Assembly: GCA_017543415.1 (NCBI GenBank)
Contig: JAFYGD010000132.1
Location: 1 to 15,813 of the forward strand
Length of the DNA: 15,813 nt
Reading direction: 5' to 3'
DNA from: Eubacterium sp.
GTDB lineage: Bacteria > Bacillota > Clostridia > Oscillospirales > Acutalibacteraceae
Part shown: positions 7,364 to 14,822 of the stretch, one piece after another
Layout: each line of letters begins with the position of its first letter
Position numbering within the stretch: the first letter of the stretch is position 1
Position numbers and translations under genes: made by a program
The notes under the pieces: model-generated
The model's database searches: none
Told to the model about the DNA's origin: nothing
What the model saw: only the letters and a program-made list of their open reading frames with translations

Positions 7364-8287
7364 CTATACCTCCTTTAAAAATTCTTTTGCTTTGGCAACG
7401 GCGGCATCTTTAAGCTCGCTGCCGCTCATTTTATCACTGTAAAGCCAGTAAATACTTTCATTTTTTCTGAACCAGGTCAGCTGACGCTTTGCATAGCGGC
7501 GGGTTTCTCGCTTAAGGCTTTCAAGCGCTTCGTCAAGGCTGACCGAGCCGTCAAAGTACGGTTTGAGCTCCTTATGCCCTATCGCCTGTTTTGCGGTTGC
7601 CCCGCTTTTTGAGAGCATTATTTCAGCCTCGTTGAGCAGACCGTTTTCAACCATAAGGTCAACACGGCGGTTAATACGCTCATAAAGCTTTTCCCTGTCG
7701 GAATAATTAATTCCTATGTAAAGCGCTTCAAACGGGCTTTCTTCGCAGCGCGAGGCTTCGTTTTGCTCTGTTTTGCTTACCCCGCCGTAGTAAAGTTCAA
7801 GAGCCCTTACAACGCGCTTGCGGTTGTTTTTATGAATATCCTTCGCGGCTTTTGGGTCAAGGCGTAAAAGCTCACCGTAAAGCTCATCGGTATCACGGCT
7901 CATAAGCTCTTCCCTGAGCTTTTCGTTTACGCTGACATCGGCAAAGGTTATATTCTGAACAAGGCTGTCAATGAACAGTCCCGTTCCGCCTACGATTATC
8001 GGCACCCTGCCGCGCGCGTTTATCTCAAACGCCCTTTCTTTTGCAAGGGCAACAAAATCCGCTACGGAAAAGCTTTGTTCGGGCTCAAGGAATTCAAGCA
8101 GATGATGAGGTATTCCCTCCCGCTCATTTTCGGTTGCGGCTGCGGTTGCAATGCTCATACCGGTATAAACCTGCATTGAATCCGCGCTGATTATTTCGCC
8201 GTCAAGAGCCTTTGCAAGCTCAACTCCGAGAGCGGTTTTGCCCGAAGCGGTAGCGCCTACGACACAGATAATTTTAATCTTTTTCAT
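7364..8287 (-). CDS. miaA: tRNA dimethylallyltransferase (tRNA A37 isopentenylation)
   Basis: Transfers the dimethylallyl group from DMAPP to N6 of A37 in tRNAs reading UNN codons, giving i6A37, the substrate of MiaB in the same operon. The protein is 307 aa, cytoplasmic. The P-loop GATASGKT is at residues 11-18. ISADSMQVY (33-41) carries the general base D36, and VGGTGLF (99-105) carries the conserved T102. The later motifs NRKRVVRALE, KQAIGHKEL and RRYAKRQLTWFR are all present. One oddity is that the loop usually reading D-I-G-T-A-K-P is S-I-A-T-A-A-A here (residues 45-51), without the common lysine. The start at 8287 has only a weak AGG upstream, inside the mutL end, and lies 3 bp after the mutL stop, so coupling is likely. 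In B. subtilis hfq follows miaA; here the next gene starts 2 bp later and is not hfq. Confidence 0.96.
   Translation of the reverse strand: MKKIKIICVVGATASGKTALGVELAKALDGEIISADSMQVYTGMSIATAAATENEREGIPHHLLEFLEPEQSFSVADFVALAKERAFEINARGRVPIIVGGTGLFIDSLVQNITFADVSVNEKLREELMSRDTDELYGELLRLDPKAAKDIHKNNRKRVVRALELYYGGVSKTEQNEASRCEESPFEALYIGINYSDREKLYERINRRVDLMVENGLLNEAEIMLSKSGATAKQAIGHKELKPYFDGSVSLDEALESLKRETRRYAKRQLTWFRKNESIYWLYSDKMSGSELKDAAVAKAKEFLKEV
7369..7376 (-). promoter_or_regulatory. Ribosome binding site deciding the TTG start of the HlyD-like gene
   Basis: AAAGGAGG on the minus strand, 7 nt upstream of the TTG at 7361. It is a full match to the anti-Shine-Dalgarno core and lies just upstream of the miaA stop. 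No ATG or GTG is available at a suitable distance, so TTG is the supported start. Confidence 0.85.
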
Positions 8288-8290
8288 AGG

Positions 8291-10108
8291 CTAAGACCTG
8301 CCGAACTGCTTTTCAATATCGTACTTGCTCATTTTAATCATTACCGGTCTGCCGTGGGGGCAGTATCTTATATCCGGCATTGAAAGAAGCTTTTTTATAA
8401 ACAAATCGCGCTCATAGGGAGAGGTGTAATCCCCCGCCTTTACCGCTGCACGGCAGGAGGTTGAATGGAAAATCCAGTCCATCTGTTCGGGCGTGATGTC
8501 AGTTTTGCCGTCAAGCAGCTTGCCCGCGGTTTCAACAATCAAATCTTCAACATCCTCACCGTCAAGCATTGAAGGACATTCGCGCACGATTACGCTTGTT
8601 CCGCCGAAATCCTCAACGGCAAAGCCGCATTTTGAATAAAGCTCAAGATTATTGCAAACGGCGCTGTATTCTTCGCTTGAAAGACGTACAACAACCGGCT
8701 GCAGCAAAAGCTGCGAGCTGATAACCGTGCTCTTTTTAAGCTGCTCGTAATTCATTCTTTCATGAGCGGCGTGTTTATCAATGAAATAAAGGTCGCCTTC
8801 AATTTCACAGATTATGTATGTTTTAAACGCTTCGCCTACAACCCTGAAATCGGGAATATCGGGTTCGGGCGTTTTTATTTCTTCTTTTGATAAATCTTCA
8901 AGGTTGATTTTAAACGATTCGCCGCTTTCATACGGATTGCGCTGAGGAGCGGCGCTCTTTTTCGGAGAAGCCACCTGCCAGAAATCCTCCGGCTCGGTTT
9001 GCCTGAACTGCATCTGACGCGGAGCCTCCTGCTTTGCAAACAAATCTATTTTGCCCGAAGCGGTTACGGGAGGCGTTTTATAATCGGAAAAATGCGCTTC
9101 CTTGGGAGTATCGCCCGTTTCAACAGCGGATTTAACGCCGTAATAAACAAGCTCGAACACGGCGCGTTCGTTTGCAAAACGCACCTCAATTTTTGCGGGG
9201 TGAACGTTTACGTCAACGAACGAGCTGTTGCACTCAATATTGAGGATACAGCCGGGGAACCTGCCTACCATAATTGAATTGCGGTAAGCCTGTTCAAGCG
9301 CTGCCATAGCTGTCTGGCACTTAACAAGGCGTGAGTTGATAAAGAAATATTGCATCGCCCTGCTTTTACGCGCGGCTGACGGCTTTGTTACAACGCCTTT
9401 AACGCGCATATTGTTTACGCTGTAATCAACGTCAACAAGTCCTTCTGAAAACTCTTTGCCGAAAACGGAATAAACCGTGCTTTTGAGCTCTCCGTTGCCG
9501 GAGGTGATAAGCACCTGCTTGCCGTCACGGATAAAGCGGAAGGATATTTCGGGGTGGCTGATTGCCATACGCTCAACTATACCCGCAACTGAATTACCTT
9601 CGGTAACATCCTTCTTTAAGAACTTCATTCTTGCGGGGGTGTTGAAAAATATATCGCGTACAACAACGGTTGTGCCGAGAGGGCAGCCCGCTTCTGAAAA
9701 ATCAATTTCCTCACCGCCTGCGATTTCATAACGGGTTCCGAGCTCCTCGCCTTTTGTACGCGTTAAAAGCTCAACCTTTGCAACGGCGGCGATTGAAGCC
9801 ATAGCCTCGCCCCTGAAGCCGAGGGTTGAAATGGAATTCAAATCCTCGCTGTATTTAATTTTGCTTGTTGCGTGGGGAATGAAAACCTTTTTTACCTGTT
9901 CCCTTTCAATTCCCGCTCCGTCGTCGGTAATACGGATATAGGTTGTGCCGCCGTTTTTAATTTCAACGGTTATGCTTTTTGCACCGGCGTCAACCGAATT
10001 TTCAAGCATTTCCTTAACTATGGACGAAGGACGTTCAACAACCTCGCCCGCAGCGATAAGCTGATAGACCTCTTTAGGCAGAATATTAATTTCGGGCAAG
10101 GGTTTCAC
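8291..10108 (-). CDS. mutL: DNA mismatch repair protein MutL (endonuclease type)
   Basis: Partner of MutS in mismatch repair, 605 aa. The N-terminal GHKL ATPase has E33 in VKEMLENSVDAG (31-42), DDGAGI (62-67), and TLGFRGEA (95-102). A variable linker runs from about 335 to 415. The C-terminal domain carries the metal-dependent nicking endonuclease signature: DKHAAHER (444-451; DQHAAxER in many relatives), SCRAAVKAGD (551-560) and CPHGRP (583-588). A QLLLQP stretch at 466-471 resembles the beta-clamp-binding motif of other MutL endonucleases. This fits organisms that lack MutH and Dam-directed nicking. The reading frame opens at a GTG (10108), 9 bp after mutS; an in-frame stop just upstream (the mutS stop itself) rules out any earlier start. 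The GAAAGGAA motif directly abuts the GTG and is better spaced for the TTG three codons on (10099), so the true start may be either. Confidence 0.97.
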   Translation of the reverse strand: MKPLPEINILPKEVYQLIAAGEVVERPSSIVKEMLENSVDAGAKSITVEIKNGGTTYIRITDDGAGIEREQVKKVFIPHATSKIKYSEDLNSISTLGFRGEAMASIAAVAKVELLTRTKGEELGTRYEIAGGEEIDFSEAGCPLGTTVVVRDIFFNTPARMKFLKKDVTEGNSVAGIVERMAISHPEISFRFIRDGKQVLITSGNGELKSTVYSVFGKEFSEGLVDVDYSVNNMRVKGVVTKPSAARKSRAMQYFFINSRLVKCQTAMAALEQAYRNSIMVGRFPGCILNIECNSSFVDVNVHPAKIEVRFANERAVFELVYYGVKSAVETGDTPKEAHFSDYKTPPVTASGKIDLFAKQEAPRQMQFRQTEPEDFWQVASPKKSAAPQRNPYESGESFKINLEDLSKEEIKTPEPDIPDFRVVGEAFKTYIICEIEGDLYFIDKHAAHERMNYEQLKKSTVISSQLLLQPVVVRLSSEEYSAVCNNLELYSKCGFAVEDFGGTSVIVRECPSMLDGEDVEDLIVETAGKLLDGKTDITPEQMDWIFHSTSCRAAVKAGDYTSPYERDLFIKKLLSMPDIRYCPHGRPVMIKMSKYDIEKQFGRS

Positions 10109-10117
10109 TTCCTTTCG

Positions 10118-12742
10118 TTACAGCTCTTCTACTTTCTTTTTGAGGTCATACAGGGTTTGCATTGCCTCAATGGGCGTAAGGGTATTTACGTCCGTTGCTT
10201 TGATAAGCTCTAATATATCGCCGGCAGATTTTGTACTGAAGTTGTACTGAATATCCTCGCTTTCCTCAAGCGTTTCGTCCTCTGCCTTAAATTCAATTTC
10301 TATTTTGTTCGCTTCAAGCTCTTTAAGAATTACCTTTGCGCGCTTTATAACGCTGTTCGGAATTCCCGCAAGCTTTGCTACCTCAATACCGAAGGACTGG
10401 TCTGCACCGCCGCGGACAATCCTTCGCAGGAAGGTAATATCGTCACCCTTCTTTTTAACGGCGATTGAATAGTTCTTAACGCCGTCAAGCAGCCCTTCCA
10501 TAGCGGTAAGCTCATGGTAATGGGTTGCAAAAAGAGTTTTTGCGCCGAGCTTTTTAACCACATATTCAAGCACCGCACGGGCTATGCTCATACCGTCAAA
10601 GGTTGAGGTTCCCCTGCCGATTTCGTCAAGGATAATAAGCGAATTTTTGGTTGCGTTTTTGATTATTGACGAAACCTCGTTCATTTCAACCATAAAGGTT
10701 GACTGGCCCGAAGCGAGGTCGTCGCTTGCGCCTACCCTTGTAAAGATTGCGTCAACAACTCCGATTGACGCGCTGCGCGCAGGAACGAAGGAGCCGATTT
10801 GCGCAAGAAGGGTTATAAGCGCAATCTGGCGCATATAGGTTGATTTACCCGCCATATTGGGACCCGTAATAATTGAACAGCGGTTTTCACCCGTATCAAG
10901 CTTTGCGTCGTTCGGAACAAAAACTCCGTTATCAAGCAGGGCTTCTACAACAGGGTGGCGTCCGTCCTTTATATCGATTATACCGTCGTTGGTAATATGC
11001 GGAGCGCAATAGTTGTTTACATACGCGGTTTCCGCAAGGGAAGCAAGGCAGTCAAGCGCCGCTATTGCCTTTGCGGTTTTCTGTATTCTTTCAACCTCGC
11101 CGCTGATTTGCGTTCTTATTGAACAGAACGCCTCGTATTCAAGGGCGATAAGCCTTTCCTTTGCGCCGAGGACCTTGCCCTCAAGCTCCTTAAGCTCGCC
11201 CGTTATGAATCTTTCACAATTAGTTAAGGTCTGTTTTCTTATGTAATCCTCAGGTACCAAATCAAGGTAGGAATTTGTTACCTCAATAAAGTAGCCGAAA
11301 ACCTTGTTGTACGAAACGCGGAGCTTGGGAATACCCGTACGCTCCTTTTCCCTTGCCTCAATTTCGGCAAGGATATTGGTTCCGCCGTTTACTATATCCG
11401 CAAGCTCGTCAATTTCGCTGTTGAAGCCGCGCCTTATAATTCCGCCCTCACGCAGAGAGAACGGAGGCTCGTCCACAATTGAGGCTTCAACAAGCTCGCG
11501 TACATCGGTTAAAAGGTCAATGTTTTCATAAATGCTTTTAAGCATTGCCGAGGAGGTGTTTTCAAGCGCGCCTTTAATTTCGGGCAGAAGGCGAACGGTT
11601 TCCGAAAGCGAGCGGAGCTCCTTTGCGTTAGCCGTTGAATAAGCAATACGGCTCATAAGCCTTTCAATATCGTTAACGCCCGAAAGGCTTCCCCTTACGC
11701 TGTCACGCAGGATATTGTTATCCAGCAGCTCGCCTACGGAATTCTGCCTTTTTGTAATGCGTGAAATACTGATAAGCGGCCTTTCAAGCCATGAGCGCAG
11801 CATACGCTTGCCCATAGCGGTACGGGTTTTATCAATAACCCATAAAAGCGAATGCTTTTTATCGCCCGTCATCATTGACTTTGTCAGCTCAAGGTTGCGC
11901 CTTGCGCTGATGTCAAGCGCCATAAAATCGTTACCGTCGTAAAACTCAACCTCGCTCGGAGCTTCAAGCTCGGTGGTTTTCTGAGTATCGCGCAGGTAAT
12001 AGATAACCGCGCCGAGAGCGCATACAGCCGCCTTGCTGTGGCCTATGCCGAGGGAGGATATTTCCTCGCGCTTCATGGTTTGCAGAATAAGCTCGGTTGA
12101 GGCGTCAAAATCAAACTTTTCCTCTTCAAGCTTTTCGGCGGAGGCGTTAAGCCTTACATCGCAGAATTTAATTACCTCGTCAAGCTGTGCGGCTTCCGGG
12201 TTTAAAAGGATTTCCTTCGGGGTATAGGCGGAAAGGCTGTTGATTATGCTTTCCTGTTCGCCCTCGCGCTTAACTACGGTGATATGGAATTCACCCGTTG
12301 AAACGTCCGCAAAGCAGAGCCCCGTTTCATTTTCCCTTTTGCATATTGAGCAGAGATAGTTGTTTACTCCGTCCTCAAGTATGCTGCCTTCAATAGCCGT
12401 GCCGGGGGTAATAACGCGTATAACATCGCGCCTGACAATGCCCTTTGCCGCCTTCGGGTCCTCCGTCTGTTCACAGATTGCTACCTTGTAGCCGCGTGAA
12501 ACAAGCTTTGCAATATAGCTGTCCGCACTGTGAAAGGGTACGCCGCACATAGGCGCGCGTTCCTCAAGACCGCAGTCCCTGCCCGTAAGCACGAGGTCAA
12601 GCTCCTTTGCAGCGGTCTTGGCATCGTCAAAAAACATTTCATAAAAATCGCCGAGACGGAAGAACAAAATGACGCCCGGATATTCTTTTTTTACCTGAAA
12701 GTACTGCTGCATCATAGGTGACAGCTCGCCTTTTTTAGCCAT
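10118..12742 (-). CDS. mutS: DNA mismatch recognition protein MutS
   Basis: Mismatch-recognising ATPase, a full-length 874 aa. The mismatch-binding Phe-X-Glu is F33-Y34-E35 in LGDFYEMF. The connector, lever and clamp domains follow in the usual order (for example DISARRNLELT at 277-287, and KLRVSYNKVFGYFIEV at 473-488). The ATPase has Walker A GPNMAGKST (627-635), the STFMVEM element (681-687), Walker B SLIILDE (701-707) with GRGTSTFDG, and the ATHYHEL H-motif (739-745). The C-terminal end DVNTLTPIEAMQTLYDLKKK is typical. QYNFS at 832-836 lies where B. subtilis MutS has its beta-clamp motif and may serve the same role, which is inference. AAAGGAG lies 6 nt before the ATG (12749-12755). It is followed 9 bp later by mutL and preceded by the YmcA/YlbF-family gene, as in B. 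subtilis minus cotE. Confidence 0.98.
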   Translation of the reverse strand: MAKKGELSPMMQQYFQVKKEYPGVILFFRLGDFYEMFFDDAKTAAKELDLVLTGRDCGLEERAPMCGVPFHSADSYIAKLVSRGYKVAICEQTEDPKAAKGIVRRDVIRVITPGTAIEGSILEDGVNNYLCSICKRENETGLCFADVSTGEFHITVVKREGEQESIINSLSAYTPKEILLNPEAAQLDEVIKFCDVRLNASAEKLEEEKFDFDASTELILQTMKREEISSLGIGHSKAAVCALGAVIYYLRDTQKTTELEAPSEVEFYDGNDFMALDISARRNLELTKSMMTGDKKHSLLWVIDKTRTAMGKRMLRSWLERPLISISRITKRQNSVGELLDNNILRDSVRGSLSGVNDIERLMSRIAYSTANAKELRSLSETVRLLPEIKGALENTSSAMLKSIYENIDLLTDVRELVEASIVDEPPFSLREGGIIRRGFNSEIDELADIVNGGTNILAEIEAREKERTGIPKLRVSYNKVFGYFIEVTNSYLDLVPEDYIRKQTLTNCERFITGELKELEGKVLGAKERLIALEYEAFCSIRTQISGEVERIQKTAKAIAALDCLASLAETAYVNNYCAPHITNDGIIDIKDGRHPVVEALLDNGVFVPNDAKLDTGENRCSIITGPNMAGKSTYMRQIALITLLAQIGSFVPARSASIGVVDAIFTRVGASDDLASGQSTFMVEMNEVSSIIKNATKNSLIILDEIGRGTSTFDGMSIARAVLEYVVKKLGAKTLFATHYHELTAMEGLLDGVKNYSIAVKKKGDDITFLRRIVRGGADQSFGIEVAKLAGIPNSVIKRAKVILKELEANKIEIEFKAEDETLEESEDIQYNFSTKSAGDILELIKATDVNTLTPIEAMQTLYDLKKKVEEL

Positions 12743-12775
12743 TTTCTTCTCCTTTCGGCAAAATTTTAAATAGGA

Positions 12776-13186
12776 TTAGTGGCAGCCGCCGCAGGTGTTG
12801 CAGTTATGGGTACAGTCCGCTGCGGGAATTTCACAGGTTTCAGGGTCCTGACCGTCAAAGAAGAGGCCAATCATACCGCTGATATACTGTGCCATCTGTT
12901 CCATTTCGGCTGCAGCGCCGGAATAATTCTTCATGCTTTCAAGTCCCATTACCTCATTGTAAAGGTCCTGATACTGCTTCTGAAGCTCCTCAATTCTTTC
13001 GCCGTCTGCTTCCTCACCCTTGGTAGCTTCCTGCTGATATTTAAGGGAAATAAGCTGCAGCTCCTGCATCTTTGCCTGAAGCGCCTCGTCCTTATCGTTT
13101 ACAGCGGCAGCTTCCTGAAGCGCCTTGAATCTCGGGTCAGCCTGGATTTCCTTACCAAGCTCTCTTAAAATGCTTTCTAAACTCAT
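12776..13186 (-). CDS. YmcA/YlbF-family protein with cysteine-rich C-terminal tail
   Basis: A 136-aa mostly helical protein of the YlbF/YmcA family. The body (about 1-110) starts MSLESILRELGKEIQADPRFKAL, with long charged helices around 30-80 and an ending GMIGLFF. In B. subtilis YmcA and YlbF form the Y-complex with YaaT, carry iron-sulfur clusters and direct RNase Y cleavage; that role is family knowledge and not shown here. The gene lies between miaB and mutS, the exact position of ymcA in B. subtilis (without cotE), so it is positionally a ymcA counterpart. The last 19 residues hold five cysteines (118, 125, 129, 132, 135) arranged C-X6-C-X3-C-X2-C-X2-C, a likely metal or iron-sulfur site. 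AAAGGA lies 10 nt before the ATG. Assignment to YmcA rather than YlbF rests on context only. Confidence 0.86.
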   Translation of the reverse strand: MSLESILRELGKEIQADPRFKALQEAAAVNDKDEALQAKMQELQLISLKYQQEATKGEEADGERIEELQKQYQDLYNEVMGLESMKNYSGAAAEMEQMAQYISGMIGLFFDGQDPETCEIPAADCTHNCNTCGGCH

Positions 13187-13205
13187 AATTTTATATTCCT
13201 TTCAT

Positions 13206-14630
13206 TTATTGCTTTTGAATTTCACCCTTTAATACATAGGTGAGCGGCTCTGTTACCGTAATATTTTGGAAGGTGCCGATGAGCCTTTCGCCGCCTTCAA
13301 ATTCTATAATTAAATTACCGTCCGTTCTGGCGGCAAGATAATTCTTACCGAGCTTTCCTTTACCGAAAACGTAGCCCTTAAAGGTTTTCCCCTTTTGGGT
13401 TGAAAGCTGCTGAGCCGAAATTTCCTCCTGCAGGGCTATGAGCTCCTGAATCCATTTTGACTTTTCGTCATAGCTGACGGGGTCGTCCATTTCAGCCGCG
13501 GGAGTTCCGACTCTTTTTGAATAGATAAAGGTAAAAAGCGAAATTGCGCCGAGCTCACGCACAAGGGAAAGAGTATCCTCAAACTCCTCACGCGTTTCAC
13601 CGGGAAAGCCGACTATAACGTCGCTTGTAATTGAAAGCGCTTCCCCAACGGTTTTCTTTGCATAATCAATAAGGCTTAAATAATGCTCTCTTGTATAGCT
13701 TCTGTTCATGGCTTTAAGCACGCGGTTATTGCCGCTCTGGAACGGAAGGTGAAGATGCTTTGCAACCTTATCGCAGGAAGCCATTACGTCAATAAGCTCT
13801 TTCGTGCAGTCCTTCGGGTGGCTCGTCATAAACCTTATGCGGAAATCGCCGTCCATTGAGGCAAGCCTTTTAAGAAGCTGCGCAAAGCTGACGGAAGGGT
13901 TTAAATCCTTGCCGTAGGAATTTACGTTCTGACCGAGAAGGGTTATTTCCCTGTAGCCCGAATCAACAAGCTCCCTGAATTCGCGCTCTATATCGGAAAC
14001 CTCCCTGCTGCGCTCCCTGCCCCTTACATAGGGTACAACGCAGTATGTACAGAAATTGTTGCACCCGTACATAATCGGCAGCCACGCCTTACTGTCGCTG
14101 TCACGCACAACGGGGATACCCTCTGCAATTACGCCGTCAAGGTCGGGCAGTTCAAAAACGCGTTTCCTTCTTGTAAGCGCCTTATACAAAAGCTCGGGAA
14201 GGCGATGAACAACGTGGGTACCGAAAACGAGGTCAACAAACGGAAAGCTTTCCTCAATCTTTTTTGCAATATGCTTTTGCTGCATCATACAGCCGCAAAG
14301 GGCAATTATTACGTCGGGGTTGGCAAGCTTATACTTTTTCAGCGCGCCGACGTTGCCGAACACCCTGTCCTCCGCGTGCTCGCGCACGGCGCAGGTGTTA
14401 AAAATCACAAGCTTTGCCGACTGCCTGTCCTCGGTAAAAGCGTAGCCCATATCTTTAAGCATACCTTTAATCTTTTCACTGTCCGCAACGTTTTGCTGAC
14501 AGCCATAGGTTACAACGCAGGCAAGGGGCTTTTCTTCGTACCTCTTTTCAAGCACGGAAATGACGCGTTTTTCGTATTTTTTCTGTTCTTCAAGCTCTTC
14601 TTCGGTAACTTTATGAACATTAACCGACAA
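13206..14630 (-). CDS. miaB: tRNA-2-methylthio-N6-dimethylallyladenosine synthase (methylthiotransferase)
   Basis: Radical-SAM enzyme converting i6A37, made by MiaA, to ms2i6A37. The protein is 474 aa with the three family domains. The N-terminal MTTase domain holds the auxiliary-cluster cysteines C44 (TYGCQQN), C80 (FNTCAVRE) and C114 (LCGCMMQ). The radical SAM domain holds C190-X3-C194-X2-C197 (YGCNNFCTYC) followed by VPYVRGRERSR, and QNVNSYG is present downstream. A C-terminal TRAM domain spans about 408-470. The roughly 35-residue charged N-terminal extension is usual in Firmicutes MiaB. CQQN and the intact domain order favour MiaB over the related YqeV/MtaB and RimO. The start is TTG at 14630, chosen because AGGGGGTGA (14635-14643) sits 7 nt upstream and no better in-frame start is nearby. 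It is the first gene of the leftward operon, and a promoter is visible at 14674-14702. Confidence 0.97.
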   Translation of the reverse strand: MSVNVHKVTEEELEEQKKYEKRVISVLEKRYEEKPLACVVTYGCQQNVADSEKIKGMLKDMGYAFTEDRQSAKLVIFNTCAVREHAEDRVFGNVGALKKYKLANPDVIIALCGCMMQQKHIAKKIEESFPFVDLVFGTHVVHRLPELLYKALTRRKRVFELPDLDGVIAEGIPVVRDSDSKAWLPIMYGCNNFCTYCVVPYVRGRERSREVSDIEREFRELVDSGYREITLLGQNVNSYGKDLNPSVSFAQLLKRLASMDGDFRIRFMTSHPKDCTKELIDVMASCDKVAKHLHLPFQSGNNRVLKAMNRSYTREHYLSLIDYAKKTVGEALSITSDVIVGFPGETREEFEDTLSLVRELGAISLFTFIYSKRVGTPAAEMDDPVSYDEKSKWIQELIALQEEISAQQLSTQKGKTFKGYVFGKGKLGKNYLAARTDGNLIIEFEGGERLIGTFQNITVTEPLTYVLKGEIQKQ

Positions 14631-14634
14631 TACG

Positions 14635-14643
14635 TCACCCCCT
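14635..14643 (-). promoter_or_regulatory. Ribosome binding site deciding the TTG start of miaB
   Basis: AGGGGGTGA on the minus strand differs from AGGAGGTGA by one base. The G-rich core ends 7 nt before the TTG at 14630. This supports a TTG start for the first gene of the operon. Confidence 0.8.
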
Positions 14644-14673
14644 GCAAAGATTATAATAACCCATAATGCAATT

Positions 14674-14702
14674 ATTATATCAAATCAAGTATATATATTC
14701 AA
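14674..14702 (-). promoter_or_regulatory. Promoter of the miaB-to-rluD operon
   Basis: On the minus strand, -35 TTGAAT (14697-14702, 4 of 6 consensus) is followed after 17 bp by a perfect -10 TATAAT (14674-14679). A TG lies one base upstream of the -10, giving an extended -10 element. The expected transcript would start near 14667, with a leader of about 37 nt before the miaB TTG. This is the only clear sigma-A-type promoter I see for the leftward genes; internal promoters are possible but were not resolved. Confidence 0.72.
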
Positions 14703-14762
14703 TATACAAATTAGTAAATATTTTATTAATTTAATATATATTATTATATAGATTGACAAATA

Positions 14763-14791
14763 TTGATTTTTGCTGCGATAAGTGGTATCAT
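14763..14791 (+). promoter_or_regulatory. Promoter of malQ
   Basis: -35 TTGATT (14763-14768) and -10 TATCAT (14786-14791, 5 of 6 consensus) are separated by 17 bp, with a TGG extended -10 just before. An alternative pair, TTGACA (14753-14758) and GATAAG (14777-14782) with an 18-bp spacer, overlaps it; its -35 is perfect but its -10 is weaker. Either gives a short leader ending in the AAAGGAG at 14809-14815. No clear catabolite (cre) site or other operator was recognised. Confidence 0.6.
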
Positions 14792-14822
14792 TTAAAAGTA
14801 TAATTTTTAAAGGAGTTTAGCT

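Larger units (their letters stand above)
14631..14822. other. AT-rich divergent intergenic region between miaB and malQ
   Basis: This 192-bp stretch separates the leftward operon from malQ and is the only sizeable gap in the window. Bases 14661-14760 contain 13 G or C in 100. It holds the two divergent promoters and both ribosome binding sites. A 12-bp AT palindrome, TAATATATATTA (14732-14743), lies upstream of both malQ -35 candidates; in such AT-rich sequence it may be chance. No open reading frame, RNA gene or terminator hairpin was seen here. Confidence 0.85.

Noticed and set aside
12743..12775. Possible cotE or terminator between the YmcA/YlbF-family gene and mutS
   Set aside because: The gap is 33 bp and contains only the mutS ribosome binding site. 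There is no hairpin and no coding sequence.
12779..13168. 129-aa plus-strand open frame, hydrophobic in parts
   Set aside because: It is exactly antisense to the YmcA/YlbF-family gene. Leu/Phe-rich text arises from Glu/Lys-rich codons read backwards, and no ribosome binding site supports it.
14205..14666. 153-aa plus-strand open frame over the start of miaB
   Set aside because: It is antisense to the conserved N-terminal domain of miaB and to its leader, with no family resemblance.
14732..14743. Palindrome TAATATATATTA as an operator
   Set aside because: It is pure A+T inside a stretch with about 87% A+T, where such palindromes are likely by chance. No second copy or known operator match was seen.
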